Assembly (NCBI GenBank): GCA_910579285.1
Contig: CAJTTT010000001.1
Coordinates: 205,915 to 269,914, forward strand
Direction: 5' to 3'
From: an uncultured Lachnospiraceae bacterium
Lineage (GTDB): Bacteria; Bacillota; Clostridia; Lachnospirales; Lachnospiraceae
DNA length: 64,000 nucleotides
Positions within the stretch are counted from its first letter, which is position 1. The number at the start of each line of letters is the position of its first letter. The notes beneath the pieces are model-generated. The model did no database searches, was not told the DNA's origin, and was given only the letters and a program-made list of their open reading frames with translations. The translations under genes and the position numbers were made by a program. Shown here piece by piece: positions 1-9,068 of the stretch.

Positions 1-1
1 C

Positions 2-574
2 TGCATTGCGGCGAACCGCGTTGTTAAGCATGCCTCGGAAGTTCCGGGGACATTCCAGAACATTGTCGAGCTGGTAGTGGAGATGCTTGACAAGATGGTT
101 GGCGGCGTTATGGGGAAATTCAGTCCGCAATTCCGCAACTACATCAGCACGATCTTTATTTTTATCCTGCTGAGCAATATTTCGGGACTGTTCGGGCTCA
201 GACCGCCGACGGCGGATTACGGCGTCACACTGCCTATGGGTGTTATGACGTTTGTACTGATCCACTTCAACAAGTTCAGGTATCAGAAAGTGAAGGGCGT
301 GCTCTCGGGATTATGTGATCCGTGGCCGATCTGGGCGCCAATCAATGTGATCGGCGATGTGGCGGTGCCGATCTCTTTGTCATTGCGTTTGTTCGCAAAC
401 GTTCTGTCAGGCACTGTAATGATGGCTCTGGTGTATGCGCTTCTGTCGAAGATCGCAATCATCTGGCCGGCGGCGCTCCATGTGTATTTCGATCTGTTTT
501 CGGGCGCGATCCAGACGTATGTGTTCTGTATGCTGACCATGACGTACATCACGGACGCATGTACGACAGAGTAA
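2..574 (+). CDS. atpB: F1Fo ATP synthase subunit a, 5' end cut by the window
   Basis: Membrane stator subunit that, with the c ring, forms the ion path of ATP synthase. The reading frame is open from base 2, so the N-terminus lies outside the window; 190 residues are visible. The SLRLFANVLSG stretch carries the essential arginine of the a subunit that faces the c-ring carboxylate. Several hydrophobic helices are visible (for example ISTIFIFILLSNISGLFGL). It heads the visible part of an atpB-E-F-H-A-G-D-C operon with short gaps. A GTG at 77 is an internal codon, not the start. Confidence 0.96.
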   Translation, partial: CIAANRVVKHASEVPGTFQNIVELVVEMLDKMVGGVMGKFSPQFRNYISTIFIFILLSNISGLFGLRPPTADYGVTLPMGVMTFVLIHFNKFRYQKVKGVLSGLCDPWPIWAPINVIGDVAVPISLSLRLFANVLSGTVMMALVYALLSKIAIIWPAALHVYFDLFSGAIQTYVFCMLTMTYITDACTTE

Positions 575-616
575 GAAATTGTAAATTTTAAAACCTATCT
601 AAGGAGGAAATTAAAA

Positions 617-874
617 ATGGGAGAATTTAACAACAATTTTATCTTAGGATGTTCAGCAATCGGTGCGGGTCTTGCGGTTATCGCAGGTATCGGACCTGGT
701 GTGGGCCAGGGTATTGCGGCGGGCCATGCTGCTGCTGCGGTAGGCAGAAATCCTGGTGCGAAGTCTGACGTTACCTCTACGATGCTGCTGGGGCAGGCTG
801 TTGCCGAGACCACAGGTCTGTACGGTCTGTTGATTGCTATGCTGCTGCTCTTCGTTAAGCCGCTCCTTCCGTAA
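617..874 (+). CDS. atpE: F1Fo ATP synthase subunit c (proteolipid), sodium-type site
   Basis: 85-residue two-helix hairpin that forms the rotating ring. The ring carboxylate is Glu64 in GQAVAETTGLY. Residues matching the sodium site of the Ilyobacter tartaricus c subunit are present: Gln31 in PGVGQG, Val62, Glu64, Thr65 (Ser in Ilyobacter), Thr66 and Tyr69. This pattern predicts Na+ rather than H+ coupling; the Ser-to-Thr change is conservative. An AAGGAGG site sits just before the ATG. It is followed by a 151-bp gap, the largest in the operon. Confidence 0.97.
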   Translation: MGEFNNNFILGCSAIGAGLAVIAGIGPGVGQGIAAGHAAAAVGRNPGAKSDVTSTMLLGQAVAETTGLYGLLIAMLLLFVKPLLP

Positions 875-896
875 TGGCAAAAATCTTTGGTTACGG

Positions 897-938
897 ACAT
901 CAGGCCGTTTCGGAACCGATTCACGGCGTGCCTGATGT
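897..938 (+). other. Stem-loop in the atpE-atpF gap
   Basis: ACATCAGGC (897-905) and GCCTGATGT (930-938) are perfect 9-bp arms around a 24-base loop. No T-run follows, so it is unlikely to be a terminator. It lies between the c and b subunit genes, where the c subunit is needed in about ten copies per complex. A role in mRNA processing or stability to raise atpE expression is possible but is inference. Confidence 0.4.
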
Positions 939-1025
939 ATGGCGAAGTTTAGACATCTTCACAGTCAGCGCGGCAAGTGCGCAGACTTGTGAGGCATGAG
1001 AGGCATAGGAAAGGAGGGGTAACGC

Positions 1026-1586
1026 TTGAGTACGACAGTTGCGGGTTTGGCGCTGGCGTCCGCTGAGATGGCGCCGAGGTTATTTGACCTCGACTTACAG
1101 TTGATTGCGGATTCCGTGTTGATGATTATAGCTGTGTTCTCGCTCTTTCTGATCGCTTCCCATTTTCTGTTTAATCCCGTCCGGGATATGATGGAAAAGC
1201 GGCAGGAGCGCATCAAAAGCGAGCTGGATACGGCAGCGTCCGACATGGAAAATGCCAAGGCGCTGAAGGAAGAGTACGAGACGAAGCTGAAAGAGATAGA
1301 CAAAGAGGCCGAAGAGATTCTCGCGGAGGCGCGCAGGAAAGCTTTGGCGAATGAAAATAAGATTGTGGCGGACGCCAAGGAGGAGGCAGCCAGGATTCTC
1401 GAGAGAGCCGGCGTGGAAGCGGAGCTTGAGAAGAAGAAGGCTGTTGACGAGGTGAAGCGCGAGATGGTAGTGCTTGCATCCATGATGGCCGCCAAGGTTG
1501 TGAATGCGGCGATTGACACCACTGTACAGGACAGTCTGGTGGAAGAGACGCTTAAGGAAATAGGTGAGAGCACATGGCTAAGCTGA
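1026..1586 (+). CDS. atpF: F1Fo ATP synthase subunit b, TTG start
   Basis: Peripheral stalk subunit that links the membrane sector to F1. One N-terminal membrane helix (about residues 28-50, LIADSVLMIIAVFSLFLIA) is followed by a long, charged coiled coil rich in Glu, Lys and Ala, as expected for the family. The TTG start at 1026 is chosen because AAAGGAGGGG lies 5 bases upstream and no ATG or GTG is better placed. It overlaps atpH by 13 bases. Confidence 0.95.
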   Translation: MSTTVAGLALASAEMAPRLFDLDLQLIADSVLMIIAVFSLFLIASHFLFNPVRDMMEKRQERIKSELDTAASDMENAKALKEEYETKLKEIDKEAEEILAEARRKALANENKIVADAKEEAARILERAGVEAELEKKKAVDEVKREMVVLASMMAAKVVNAAIDTTVQDSLVEETLKEIGESTWLS

Positions 1587-2119
1587 TTTCAAAGACATAC
1601 GGTGACGCGTTGTTCGAACTGGCGGTGGAAGAAGGTAAGATAGACGTCCTGTTGGAAGAAATGGAACAGCTTCAGAAAATCCTTGCGGAGAATGCAGATT
1701 TTGGCAGACTGATGAATCATCCGAAAATTATCAAGGAGGAGAAGATCGGGGTTGCCAAGAGCGTATTTGAGGGAAGGATATCCGAGGAGCTGCTCGGGTT
1801 TCTCACTATCATTATCTCAAAAGACCGTTACAGGGAGATCGACGAGATCCTGAAGTATTTTGTCGCTAAGGTTAAGGCGTATAAGGGAATAGGCATCGCC
1901 ACGGTGACAACGGCCGTTCCGCTTAAAGATGACCAGTGCAGGGAAGTGGAGAAAAAACTGCTCGACACCACACAGTATAAGTCTATGGAGATCAGTTACG
2001 GTGTGGATGCCTCCCTGATCGGGGGCATGGTTATCCGAATCGGCGACAGAGTTGTTGACAGCAGCATCAGGACGAAACTGAATGAGCTGCAGAAGGATCT
2101 GCTGAAAGTACAGATCTAG
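1574..2119 (+). CDS. atpH: F1Fo ATP synthase subunit delta
   Basis: 181-residue F1 subunit joining the peripheral stalk to the alpha3-beta3 head. The N-terminus (MAKLISKTYGDALFELAVEE) and the C-terminal segment (SLIGGMVIRIGDRVVDSS) match the OSCP/delta family, and the length is normal. The start overlaps the end of atpF, which suggests translational coupling. Confidence 0.95.
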   Translation: MAKLISKTYGDALFELAVEEGKIDVLLEEMEQLQKILAENADFGRLMNHPKIIKEEKIGVAKSVFEGRISEELLGFLTIIISKDRYREIDEILKYFVAKVKAYKGIGIATVTTAVPLKDDQCREVEKKLLDTTQYKSMEISYGVDASLIGGMVIRIGDRVVDSSIRTKLNELQKDLLKVQI

Positions 2120-2148
2120 AAAATAATAAAGAAAGGTGCGTATGATCC

Positions 2149-3654
2149 ATGAATTTAAGACCAGAAGAGATCAGTTCAGTCATTAAGGATCAGATTAAGA
2201 GGTATGCCTCCGAGCTGGAAGTATCCGAGGTGGGTACGGTTATCCAGGTGGCGGACGGTATTGCCCGTGTGCACGGACTTGAGAATGCAATGCAGGGCGA
2301 ACTTTTGGAGTTCCCCGGTGATGTTTACGGAATGATCCTGAACCTCGAGGAAGATAATGTGGGCGCGGTTCTGTTTGGTAACCAGCACAATATCAACGAG
2401 GGCGACACCGTAAAGACCACAGGGCGCGTGGTAGAGGTACCCGCAGGCGACTGCATGCTCGGCCGTGTTGTAAATGCTCTCGGCCAGCCTATTGACGGTA
2501 AGGGTCCGATCCAGACTGACAAGTATCGTAAAATTGAGAGAGTTGCATCCGGCGTTATCACGAGAAAATCTGTGGATACGCCGTTACAGACAGGTATCAA
2601 GGCGATCGACTCTATGGTGCCCATCGGCAGAGGACAGCGTGAGCTGATCATCGGCGACAGGCAGACAGGTAAGACGGCGATTGCGATTGATACGATCATT
2701 AACCAGAAGGGACAGGGCGTGAAATGTATCTATGTGGCCATCGGCCAGAAGGCGTCCACGGTCGCTTCCATTGTGAAAACTTTGACAGAGTACGGCGCGA
2801 TGGCGTACACTACCGTAGTTGCCGCGACAGCCAGCGAGACGGCGCCTTTACAGTACATAGCTCCGTATTCCGGCTGTGCGATCGGTGAGGAGTGGATGGA
2901 GAACGGCGAGGATGTGCTGGTGGTTTACGATGACCTGAGCAAACAGGCCGCAGCATACCGTACACTCTCCCTGCTGCTCAAGAGACCGCCGGGGCGTGAG
3001 GCATATCCCGGTGATGTATTCTATCTGCATTCCAGACTGTTAGAGCGTGCGGCGAGAATGAGCGAGGAGTACGGCGGCGGTTCGCTGACGGCGCTTCCGA
3101 TCATCGAGACGCAGGCGGGCGACGTGTCGGCATATATTCCTACCAACGTGATCTCCATCACAGACGGACAGATCTATCTGGAGACAGAGATGTTTAATTC
3201 CGGGTTCCGTCCGGCAGTTAACGCGGGTCTTTCCGTGTCCCGAGTGGGCGGCGCGGCGCAGATCAAGGCGATGAAGAAGATTGCCGCTCCCATCCGTACC
3301 GAGCTTGCGCAGTACAGAGAGCTGGCGGCGTTCTCCCAGTTCGGTTCCGAGCTTGACGCCGATACGAAGGAGAAGCTGGCGCAGGGTGAAAGAATCAAGG
3401 AAGTGCTGAAACAGCCTCAGTACAAGCCGATGCCGGTACAGTACCAGGTTATCATCATCTATGTGGTGACGAACAAGTATCTGCTTGACGTTGCGGTAGA
3501 GGATATCACCAGATTTGAGGCGGAGTTCTTTGAGTTCCTTGACACGAAATATCCCGAAGTGCCGAATGCAATCGTTCAGAATAAAGAGATTAACGACGAG
3601 ACAGACGCGAAGCTCAAGAAAGCCATTGAAGAATTCAAGGCGCAGTTTAAGTAA
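2149..3654 (+). CDS. atpA: F1Fo ATP synthase subunit alpha
   Basis: 501-residue regulatory nucleotide-binding subunit of F1. The Walker A motif GDRQTGKT and the signature SRVGGAAQ near the catalytic interface are present, and the length is typical. It lies 29 bases after atpH with GAAAGGTG as ribosome binding site. Three alpha and three beta subunits form the catalytic head. Confidence 0.98.
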   Translation: MNLRPEEISSVIKDQIKRYASELEVSEVGTVIQVADGIARVHGLENAMQGELLEFPGDVYGMILNLEEDNVGAVLFGNQHNINEGDTVKTTGRVVEVPAGDCMLGRVVNALGQPIDGKGPIQTDKYRKIERVASGVITRKSVDTPLQTGIKAIDSMVPIGRGQRELIIGDRQTGKTAIAIDTIINQKGQGVKCIYVAIGQKASTVASIVKTLTEYGAMAYTTVVAATASETAPLQYIAPYSGCAIGEEWMENGEDVLVVYDDLSKQAAAYRTLSLLLKRPPGREAYPGDVFYLHSRLLERAARMSEEYGGGSLTALPIIETQAGDVSAYIPTNVISITDGQIYLETEMFNSGFRPAVNAGLSVSRVGGAAQIKAMKKIAAPIRTELAQYRELAAFSQFGSELDADTKEKLAQGERIKEVLKQPQYKPMPVQYQVIIIYVVTNKYLLDVAVEDITRFEAEFFEFLDTKYPEVPNAIVQNKEINDETDAKLKKAIEEFKAQFK

Positions 3655-3676
3655 AGCGTAGAAAGGGTGTGACGCT

Positions 3677-4543
3677 ATGGCCTCAATGAGAGACATAAAA
3701 AGGCGTAAAGGCAGTATTCAGAGTACGCAGCAGATTACCAAGGCTATGAAACTCGTTTCTACCGTTAAACTGCAGAGGGCGAAACAGCGTGCAGAACAGT
3801 CGAAGGCATATTTTAACTGTATGTACGAGACGGTGACTTCCATGCTGGCAAAAACCGGCGGCTTAAACCATCCCTACCTGACGGCCGGGGAATCGCAGAA
3901 GAAGGCCGTGATCGTGATCACCTCCAACAGGGGTCTCGCGGGCGGTTACAATTCCAACATTGTGAAACTGATCACAAAGGGTGATTTTAAGAAGGAAGAT
4001 CTGCGCATCTACGCAATCGGCAAGAAGGGCAGAGATGCCTTGAACCGTAACGGATATGAGATCGTGGAAGAAAATTCTGAGATTATTGAGGAGCCGTCCT
4101 ATGTGGATGCGATGGCCCTGAGCCAGAGGCTGCTTGCCTCCTTCGCGGCCGGGGAGATCGGGGAGATTTATCTCGCCTATACGGGATTTAAGAATACGGT
4201 AGTCCACGAGCCGAAGCTTCTCAAGCTTCTTCCCGTGGAGCCGGCGCAGAACGCTTCGGAGGAAAAGCAGGAGACGGGAAGCAAGGCGATGATGAACTTT
4301 GAGCCGGAGGACGATGAGGCGCTGGACATGATTATTCCGAAATATGTGACCAGCCTGATTTACGGCGGCCTGGTAGAAGCGGTTGCGAGCGAAAACGGTG
4401 CGAGAATGCAGGCTATGGATTCCGCAACGAGCAATGCTGAGGAAATGATAGATCACTTATCACTGATGTATAACAGAGCGCGTCAGGGATCTATTACGCA
4501 GGAATTAACAGAAATTATCGCAGGTGCGAATGCGATCAGCTAA
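3677..4543 (+). CDS. atpG: F1Fo ATP synthase subunit gamma
   Basis: 288-residue central rotor shaft. The N-terminal helix MASMRDIKRRKGSIQSTQQI with ITKAMKLVSTVKL and the C-terminal helix NRARQGSITQELTEIIAGA are the two conserved coiled-coil strands of the family. Residues about 190-215 hold an acidic insert (SEEKQETGSK to EPEDDEALD) in the variable Rossmann-like domain. It lies between atpA and atpD in the usual order. Confidence 0.97.
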   Translation: MASMRDIKRRKGSIQSTQQITKAMKLVSTVKLQRAKQRAEQSKAYFNCMYETVTSMLAKTGGLNHPYLTAGESQKKAVIVITSNRGLAGGYNSNIVKLITKGDFKKEDLRIYAIGKKGRDALNRNGYEIVEENSEIIEEPSYVDAMALSQRLLASFAAGEIGEIYLAYTGFKNTVVHEPKLLKLLPVEPAQNASEEKQETGSKAMMNFEPEDDEALDMIIPKYVTSLIYGGLVEAVASENGARMQAMDSATSNAEEMIDHLSLMYNRARQGSITQELTEIIAGANAIS

Positions 4544-4571
4544 TATTAAATACGAGTGAAAGGAAAAAGAG

Positions 4572-5978
4572 ATGGCAGAAGTAAAAACAAGTGAAAATCT
4601 TGGAAAAATCACTCAGATCATCGGCGCCGTACTGGACATTAAATTTTCGACAGGCAGTCTGCCGGAGATTAATGACGCGATCAGAATACCGCTCAAGACG
4701 GGCGGGGATCTGACTGTGGAAGTAGCACAGCATCTGGGTGACGATACCGTCAGATGTATCTCTATGGGGCCTACTGATGGACTGGTGAGAGGTATGGATG
4801 CGGTTGCAACAGGCGCTCCCATCACGGTTCCTGTCGGAGAAAATACGCTGGGACGTATCTTTAACGTTCTGGGAGAACCGATTGACAATAAACCCGCTCC
4901 CACGGATGTGGGGCATGAGCCGATCCACAGACAGGCTCCGGCGTTCGAGGAGCAGTCTACGGCGACAGAGCTTCTGGAGACGGGTATCAAGGTCGTAGAC
5001 CTGCTCTGCCCTTACCAGAAGGGTGGTAAGATCGGCCTGTTCGGCGGCGCCGGCGTTGGAAAGACGGTGCTGATTCAGGAGCTGATCCGCAATATTGCGA
5101 CTGAGCACAGCGGCTACTCCGTGTTTACCGGCGTGGGCGAGCGTACCAGAGAGGGTAACGACCTCTACCACGAGATGGAGGAATCCGGCGTTATCGACAA
5201 GACAACGATGGTGTTCGGACAGATGAACGAGCCGCCGGGAGCAAGAATGAGAGTAGGTCTGACAGGACTTACGATGGCGGAGTATTTCCGTGACAAGGGC
5301 GGCAAGGACGTGCTGCTTTTCATTGATAATATCTTCCGTTTTACCCAGGCAGGTTCCGAGGTGTCCGCACTGCTCGGCCGTATGCCGTCCGCGGTGGGTT
5401 ACCAGCCTACACTGCAGACAGAGATGGGCGCACTGCAGGAGCGCATCACTTCCACAAAGAGCGGTTCCATCACTTCCGTTCAGGCGGTTTATGTGCCGGC
5501 GGATGACCTGACTGACCCGGCTCCGGCAACAACATTTGCGCATCTGGATGCGACCACAACGCTTTCCCGTTCCATCGTGGAGTTAGGTATCTATCCTGCG
5601 GTTGACCCGCTTGAGTCCTCCTCCAGAATCCTTGATCCGAGAATTGTCGGTGAAGAGCATTATCAGGTGGCCAGAGGCGTGCAGGAGATTCTCCAGAAAT
5701 ATAAGGAGCTGCAGGATATCATCGCCATCCTCGGTATGGATGAGCTTTCCGAGGAAGATAAGCTGGTGGTAGCCCGCGCGAGAAGAATACAGAGATTCCT
5801 CTCCCAGCCGTTCCATGTGGCGGAGCAGTTTACAGGAATGAGCGGCGTGTATGTGCCGATTTCCGAGACCATCCGCGGCTTTAAGGAGATTCTTGACGGC
5901 AAGCACGATGATATTCCGGAAAGCTATTTCCTGAATGCGGGAAGTATTGATGACGTAGTTGCCCGCGTGAAGAAGTAA
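4572..5978 (+). CDS. atpD: F1Fo ATP synthase subunit beta
   Basis: 468-residue catalytic subunit. The Walker A motif GGAGVGKT, the catalytic stretch GERTREGND and the DELSEED-type lever (ILGMDELSEEDKL) are all present, and the length is standard. ATG at 4572 follows AAAGGAA. It works with atpA to make or hydrolyse ATP. Confidence 0.98.
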   Translation: MAEVKTSENLGKITQIIGAVLDIKFSTGSLPEINDAIRIPLKTGGDLTVEVAQHLGDDTVRCISMGPTDGLVRGMDAVATGAPITVPVGENTLGRIFNVLGEPIDNKPAPTDVGHEPIHRQAPAFEEQSTATELLETGIKVVDLLCPYQKGGKIGLFGGAGVGKTVLIQELIRNIATEHSGYSVFTGVGERTREGNDLYHEMEESGVIDKTTMVFGQMNEPPGARMRVGLTGLTMAEYFRDKGGKDVLLFIDNIFRFTQAGSEVSALLGRMPSAVGYQPTLQTEMGALQERITSTKSGSITSVQAVYVPADDLTDPAPATTFAHLDATTTLSRSIVELGIYPAVDPLESSSRILDPRIVGEEHYQVARGVQEILQKYKELQDIIAILGMDELSEEDKLVVARARRIQRFLSQPFHVAEQFTGMSGVYVPISETIRGFKEILDGKHDDIPESYFLNAGSIDDVVARVKK

Positions 5979-6022
5979 GAGTGCAGCTATGAGGAAACCG
6001 AATAGCCGCAGGAGGTAAATAT

Positions 6023-6433
6023 ATGGCTGAGGACAGCAGAAACTTTACACTAAAGATCATCACACCAGACAGAGTCTTCTTTGAGGATGAGGTGTCTATG
6101 GTTGAGTTTAACACGGTCGAGGGCGAGGTCGGCATATACAGGGAACATATCCCGATGACGATGATTGTTGCGCCCGGAATCCTCACGATCACGAAGGATC
6201 AGGAAGTGTCCGAAGCGGCTCTGCATGCGGGGTTTGCCGAGGTGCTGCCGGATCAGGTCACAGTGCTTGCTGAAATCATTGAGTGGCCTGGTGAGATTGA
6301 CGTGGAGCGCGCGGAGGAGGCCAAGTCCCGCGCCGAGGAGCGAATCAGGGAACACGCACCGGGAACAGATATGCGCAGGGCAGAGATGTCCCTGAAGAGA
6401 GCTGTGGCGAGGATAGAGACAGTGCACAAATGA
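6023..6433 (+). CDS. atpC: F1Fo ATP synthase subunit epsilon
   Basis: 136-residue rotor subunit that couples gamma to the c ring and can inhibit ATP hydrolysis. The N-terminal beta-sandwich (FTLKIITPDRVFFEDEVSMV) and the C-terminal helical hairpin (AEEAKSRAEERI, MSLKRAVARI) are visible. AGGAGG lies 7 bases upstream. It is the last gene of the operon and is followed by a terminator. Confidence 0.95.
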   Translation: MAEDSRNFTLKIITPDRVFFEDEVSMVEFNTVEGEVGIYREHIPMTMIVAPGILTITKDQEVSEAALHAGFAEVLPDQVTVLAEIIEWPGEIDVERAEEAKSRAEERIREHAPGTDMRRAEMSLKRAVARIETVHK

Positions 6434-6445
6434 CAAGGTACTATG

Positions 6446-6474
6446 AGGGAACGGATTGATCCGTTCCCTTGTTT
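6446..6474 (+). terminator. Terminator of the atp operon
   Basis: AGGGAACGGAT and ATCCGTTCCCT form an 11-bp perfect stem with a two-base nominal loop, followed by TGTTT. It lies 13 bases after the atpC stop codon. The U-tract is short, so termination may be incomplete. Confidence 0.7.
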
Positions 6475-6620
6475 ATACACAGGTCCGCATGGGGCAGTCT
6501 GATGTTTCACAGCATGCGGGCTGCATGGCAGGCAGGGAGAAAATCGGCTCTGCCCGATGATCAACAGACGAATGGAAAGGGAGAAGGGGCTCGGTATTCG
6601 AAGCGCCCGGGGACGGAAAA

Positions 6621-8591
6621 ATGCGAAAAATTCAGACGAAAATTATTGCTATAGTGGTGTTGGCAACAGTATGTGTCTCAATGATTGCAGGGATTGTGAG
6701 TACGATGGTAACCCGGTATTCCACTACGTCAGCACTTGAAAAAAATGTGCTGGAAACGGCAGAGCTTGCCGCTATGGCGGCGGAAAATAAGATCGCGACT
6801 TACACGCTGACAGTAGCGGAAATGGCATCGAATCCGATCCTCGTGGATGAAAATGTTTCACCGGAGGAAAAACAGGCGTTTATTCAGGAACGGACAGATG
6901 CCTATTATATGCGTTTTGGCGGCATGGCCGATACAGACGGTTATGACGTGGTGCATGATGTGAATATTTCCGAAGAACCCTTTTTCCAGGCAGCTGTGCA
7001 GGGGAACGGTTATATGTCTACACCCTATATAGACGGCGAAGATATCTATCTCATGGTTGCCGCCCCGATCCGGGAAGGCGATGCAGTGAAAGGCGTACTT
7101 TACTTCCAGTGCGATGCCGATATTTTACAGTCTATTATTGATGGGCTGAAGATTGGAGAGGAAGGCGAGGCATACATTCTGGACAAAGAAGGCACTACAA
7201 TTGCCTATGTTGATCAGGAGTCGGTGCTGAACCGGGAAAACGTCATGCGGGATGCGGCGGCGGCTCCCGGCGATGAAGGTCTTCAGACAGTAGCCGCAAT
7301 CGAGAAAAAGATGACGCTCGGTGAAGTTGGTGTGGAACGGTTTTATTACGCGGAGGATCAGTCCAACAATATCCAGAGCTATGCGCCCATTGCGGGGACG
7401 GATGGGTGGTCGATCGCAGTGACGGTAGATGAGGATGAGTTCATGCGTCCGGCAGAGTACGGAAATTTTATACAGACTGTAGTCTGTGTCGTGGCATGTT
7501 TTGTGATTATTCTCATTTCCATGAGAGTCAGTCACTCTATTGTTATGCCCGTTGTCAAGTGTGCGAAGCGGATCCAGGCGCTTTCACAGGGGGATCTGGG
7601 AAGCCCGGTTCCTCAGGTAAAGAGTAAAGATGAGACGCGGATACTGGCAGATTCCACGGCACAGCTTGTCAAAGATTTTGGTACGATTATACATGAAATG
7701 CAGGATATTCTCGGCGCAATAGCGGATGGAGATCTGACCAAAGAGGTTTCCGGGCAGCCCTATCCAGGTGATTTTGCTGTTTTGTGGGAATCATTGCGGG
7801 TCATCAGCGATAAGCTGAATGCGACAATGGCAGGCATTGTCTCTGCATCCGGGCAGGTTTCGACAGGATCGGATCAAGTGGCAGCTACTGCTGCTGTTTT
7901 GTCCCGGGGTGCGGTGGAGCAGACAAGCTCAGTTGGAGAACTCTCCGCAACCATTTCAAATATGAGTGCGGAGGCAAAGGGAATTGCGCAGATGACGGAG
8001 CAGGCAAAAGACGTTGTGGGTGAGGCTGGAGGAAAGCTTCAGGAGAGCAGCGCGTATATAGACAGTCTGAATCAGGCGATGAGTCAGATTACGCAATCGT
8101 CCGATGAAATCAGCCGCATCATAGATACCATTGAGAATATTGCTTTTCAGACAAATATTCTGGCGCTCAATGCGGCGGTGGAAGCGGCACGCGCCGGGAC
8201 GAGCGGAAAGGGATTTGCCGTGGTGGCTGAAGAAGTGAGAGAACTGGCGACCAAGTCGGATCAGGCGGCGAAAGCGACCAAGGAGCTGATTGAGCGATCT
8301 GTAAAAGCGGTCGGGAGTGGAAGCCTTGTTGTGGGGAAGGTGACTGATTCGGTGACAGCCGCGGCAAAGATGGCAGGTGAGGCAGTAGAACAGATGGAGC
8401 AGGTGGCAAAAGGCGTGGAGGATCAGACGGATGCCATTGAGCAGGCTGCAGCAGGTATCGTGCAGATATCCGGCGTGGTGCAGAATAACTCCGCGACCGC
8501 GGAGGAAAGCGCGGCCACCAGTCAGGAATTATCCAGTCAGGCAGCGATGCTCCAGCAGCTTGTGGGAAGTTTCAGACTTTTAAAAAATTAG
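6621..8591 (+). CDS. Methyl-accepting chemotaxis protein
   Basis: 656-residue transmembrane chemoreceptor. A membrane helix at about 8-30 and a second at about 283-300 bracket an extracellular sensor of the double-Cache type (about 40-275). A HAMP linker (about 301-355) leads into the signalling domain (about 440-650). The hairpin tip around 503-545 (IENIAFQTNILALNAAVEA, GKGFAVVAEEVR) is the conserved surface that contacts CheA and CheW. No other chemotaxis gene lies nearby, so this is an orphan receptor. The ligand cannot be told; double-Cache sensors often bind amino acids or amines. Confidence 0.95.
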   Translation: MRKIQTKIIAIVVLATVCVSMIAGIVSTMVTRYSTTSALEKNVLETAELAAMAAENKIATYTLTVAEMASNPILVDENVSPEEKQAFIQERTDAYYMRFGGMADTDGYDVVHDVNISEEPFFQAAVQGNGYMSTPYIDGEDIYLMVAAPIREGDAVKGVLYFQCDADILQSIIDGLKIGEEGEAYILDKEGTTIAYVDQESVLNRENVMRDAAAAPGDEGLQTVAAIEKKMTLGEVGVERFYYAEDQSNNIQSYAPIAGTDGWSIAVTVDEDEFMRPAEYGNFIQTVVCVVACFVIILISMRVSHSIVMPVVKCAKRIQALSQGDLGSPVPQVKSKDETRILADSTAQLVKDFGTIIHEMQDILGAIADGDLTKEVSGQPYPGDFAVLWESLRVISDKLNATMAGIVSASGQVSTGSDQVAATAAVLSRGAVEQTSSVGELSATISNMSAEAKGIAQMTEQAKDVVGEAGGKLQESSAYIDSLNQAMSQITQSSDEISRIIDTIENIAFQTNILALNAAVEAARAGTSGKGFAVVAEEVRELATKSDQAAKATKELIERSVKAVGSGSLVVGKVTDSVTAAAKMAGEAVEQMEQVAKGVEDQTDAIEQAAAGIVQISGVVQNNSATAEESAATSQELSSQAAMLQQLVGSFRLLKN

Positions 8592-8675
8592 GATATGGCG
8601 GCAGCTATAAAATTTTCACGTTCCGATCGTCTTGCCATATGATAGAATAAAGTGATTGATTATCATGGTGAGTAT

Positions 8676-9050
8676 ATGAGACAATCGAGGATTTTACCGT
8701 TTTACATGGCGTATCCGATGCCGCTTTTTTATCAGGAGCAGGATACGGTGGCGCGGGATCTGGAATATCTGCAGGAGATGTATCCGATGGAGGCAAAGAG
8801 ATATCAGAAAGTGATTGCAGGGATTCTGGATCGGTTAGACTATGAAGGCAGTGTGATTTATGATGAATATCCCGACAAGTGGCAGATTTACCGTCTGACA
8901 CAGGTCGTTGTGGATCAATTGAAACAGAATGCGGATGCGGGGCAGACAGATCAGGACTGGGACCGCACCGCAGAGTTTGTGCAGGTGCTTTTGTGCGGTG
9001 AAATTTATAAAAAGCGCCATATGAATCAGAACGGGATTCTGAAGTTTTGA
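8676..9050 (+). CDS. Conserved hypothetical protein, 124 aa
   Basis: I do not recognise a family. The protein is soluble, without a signal peptide or membrane segment. The N-terminus MRQSRILPFYMAYPMPLFYQ is rich in aromatic residues and proline, and the rest is helical and charged, ending in KRHMNQNGILKF. ATG 8676 is preferred over an upstream GTG at 8652 because GGTGAG precedes it. It lies 18 bases ahead of the membrane-anchored protein at 9069 and is probably co-transcribed with it. Confidence 0.75.
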   Translation: MRQSRILPFYMAYPMPLFYQEQDTVARDLEYLQEMYPMEAKRYQKVIAGILDRLDYEGSVIYDEYPDKWQIYRLTQVVVDQLKQNADAGQTDQDWDRTAEFVQVLLCGEIYKKRHMNQNGILKF

Positions 9051-9068
9051 CAGAGGAATTAGAAATAC

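Noticed and set aside
6475..6620. Sigma-28 promoter of the chemoreceptor gene
   Set aside because: CCCGATGA resembles the -10, but no TAAA lies about 15 bases upstream of it.
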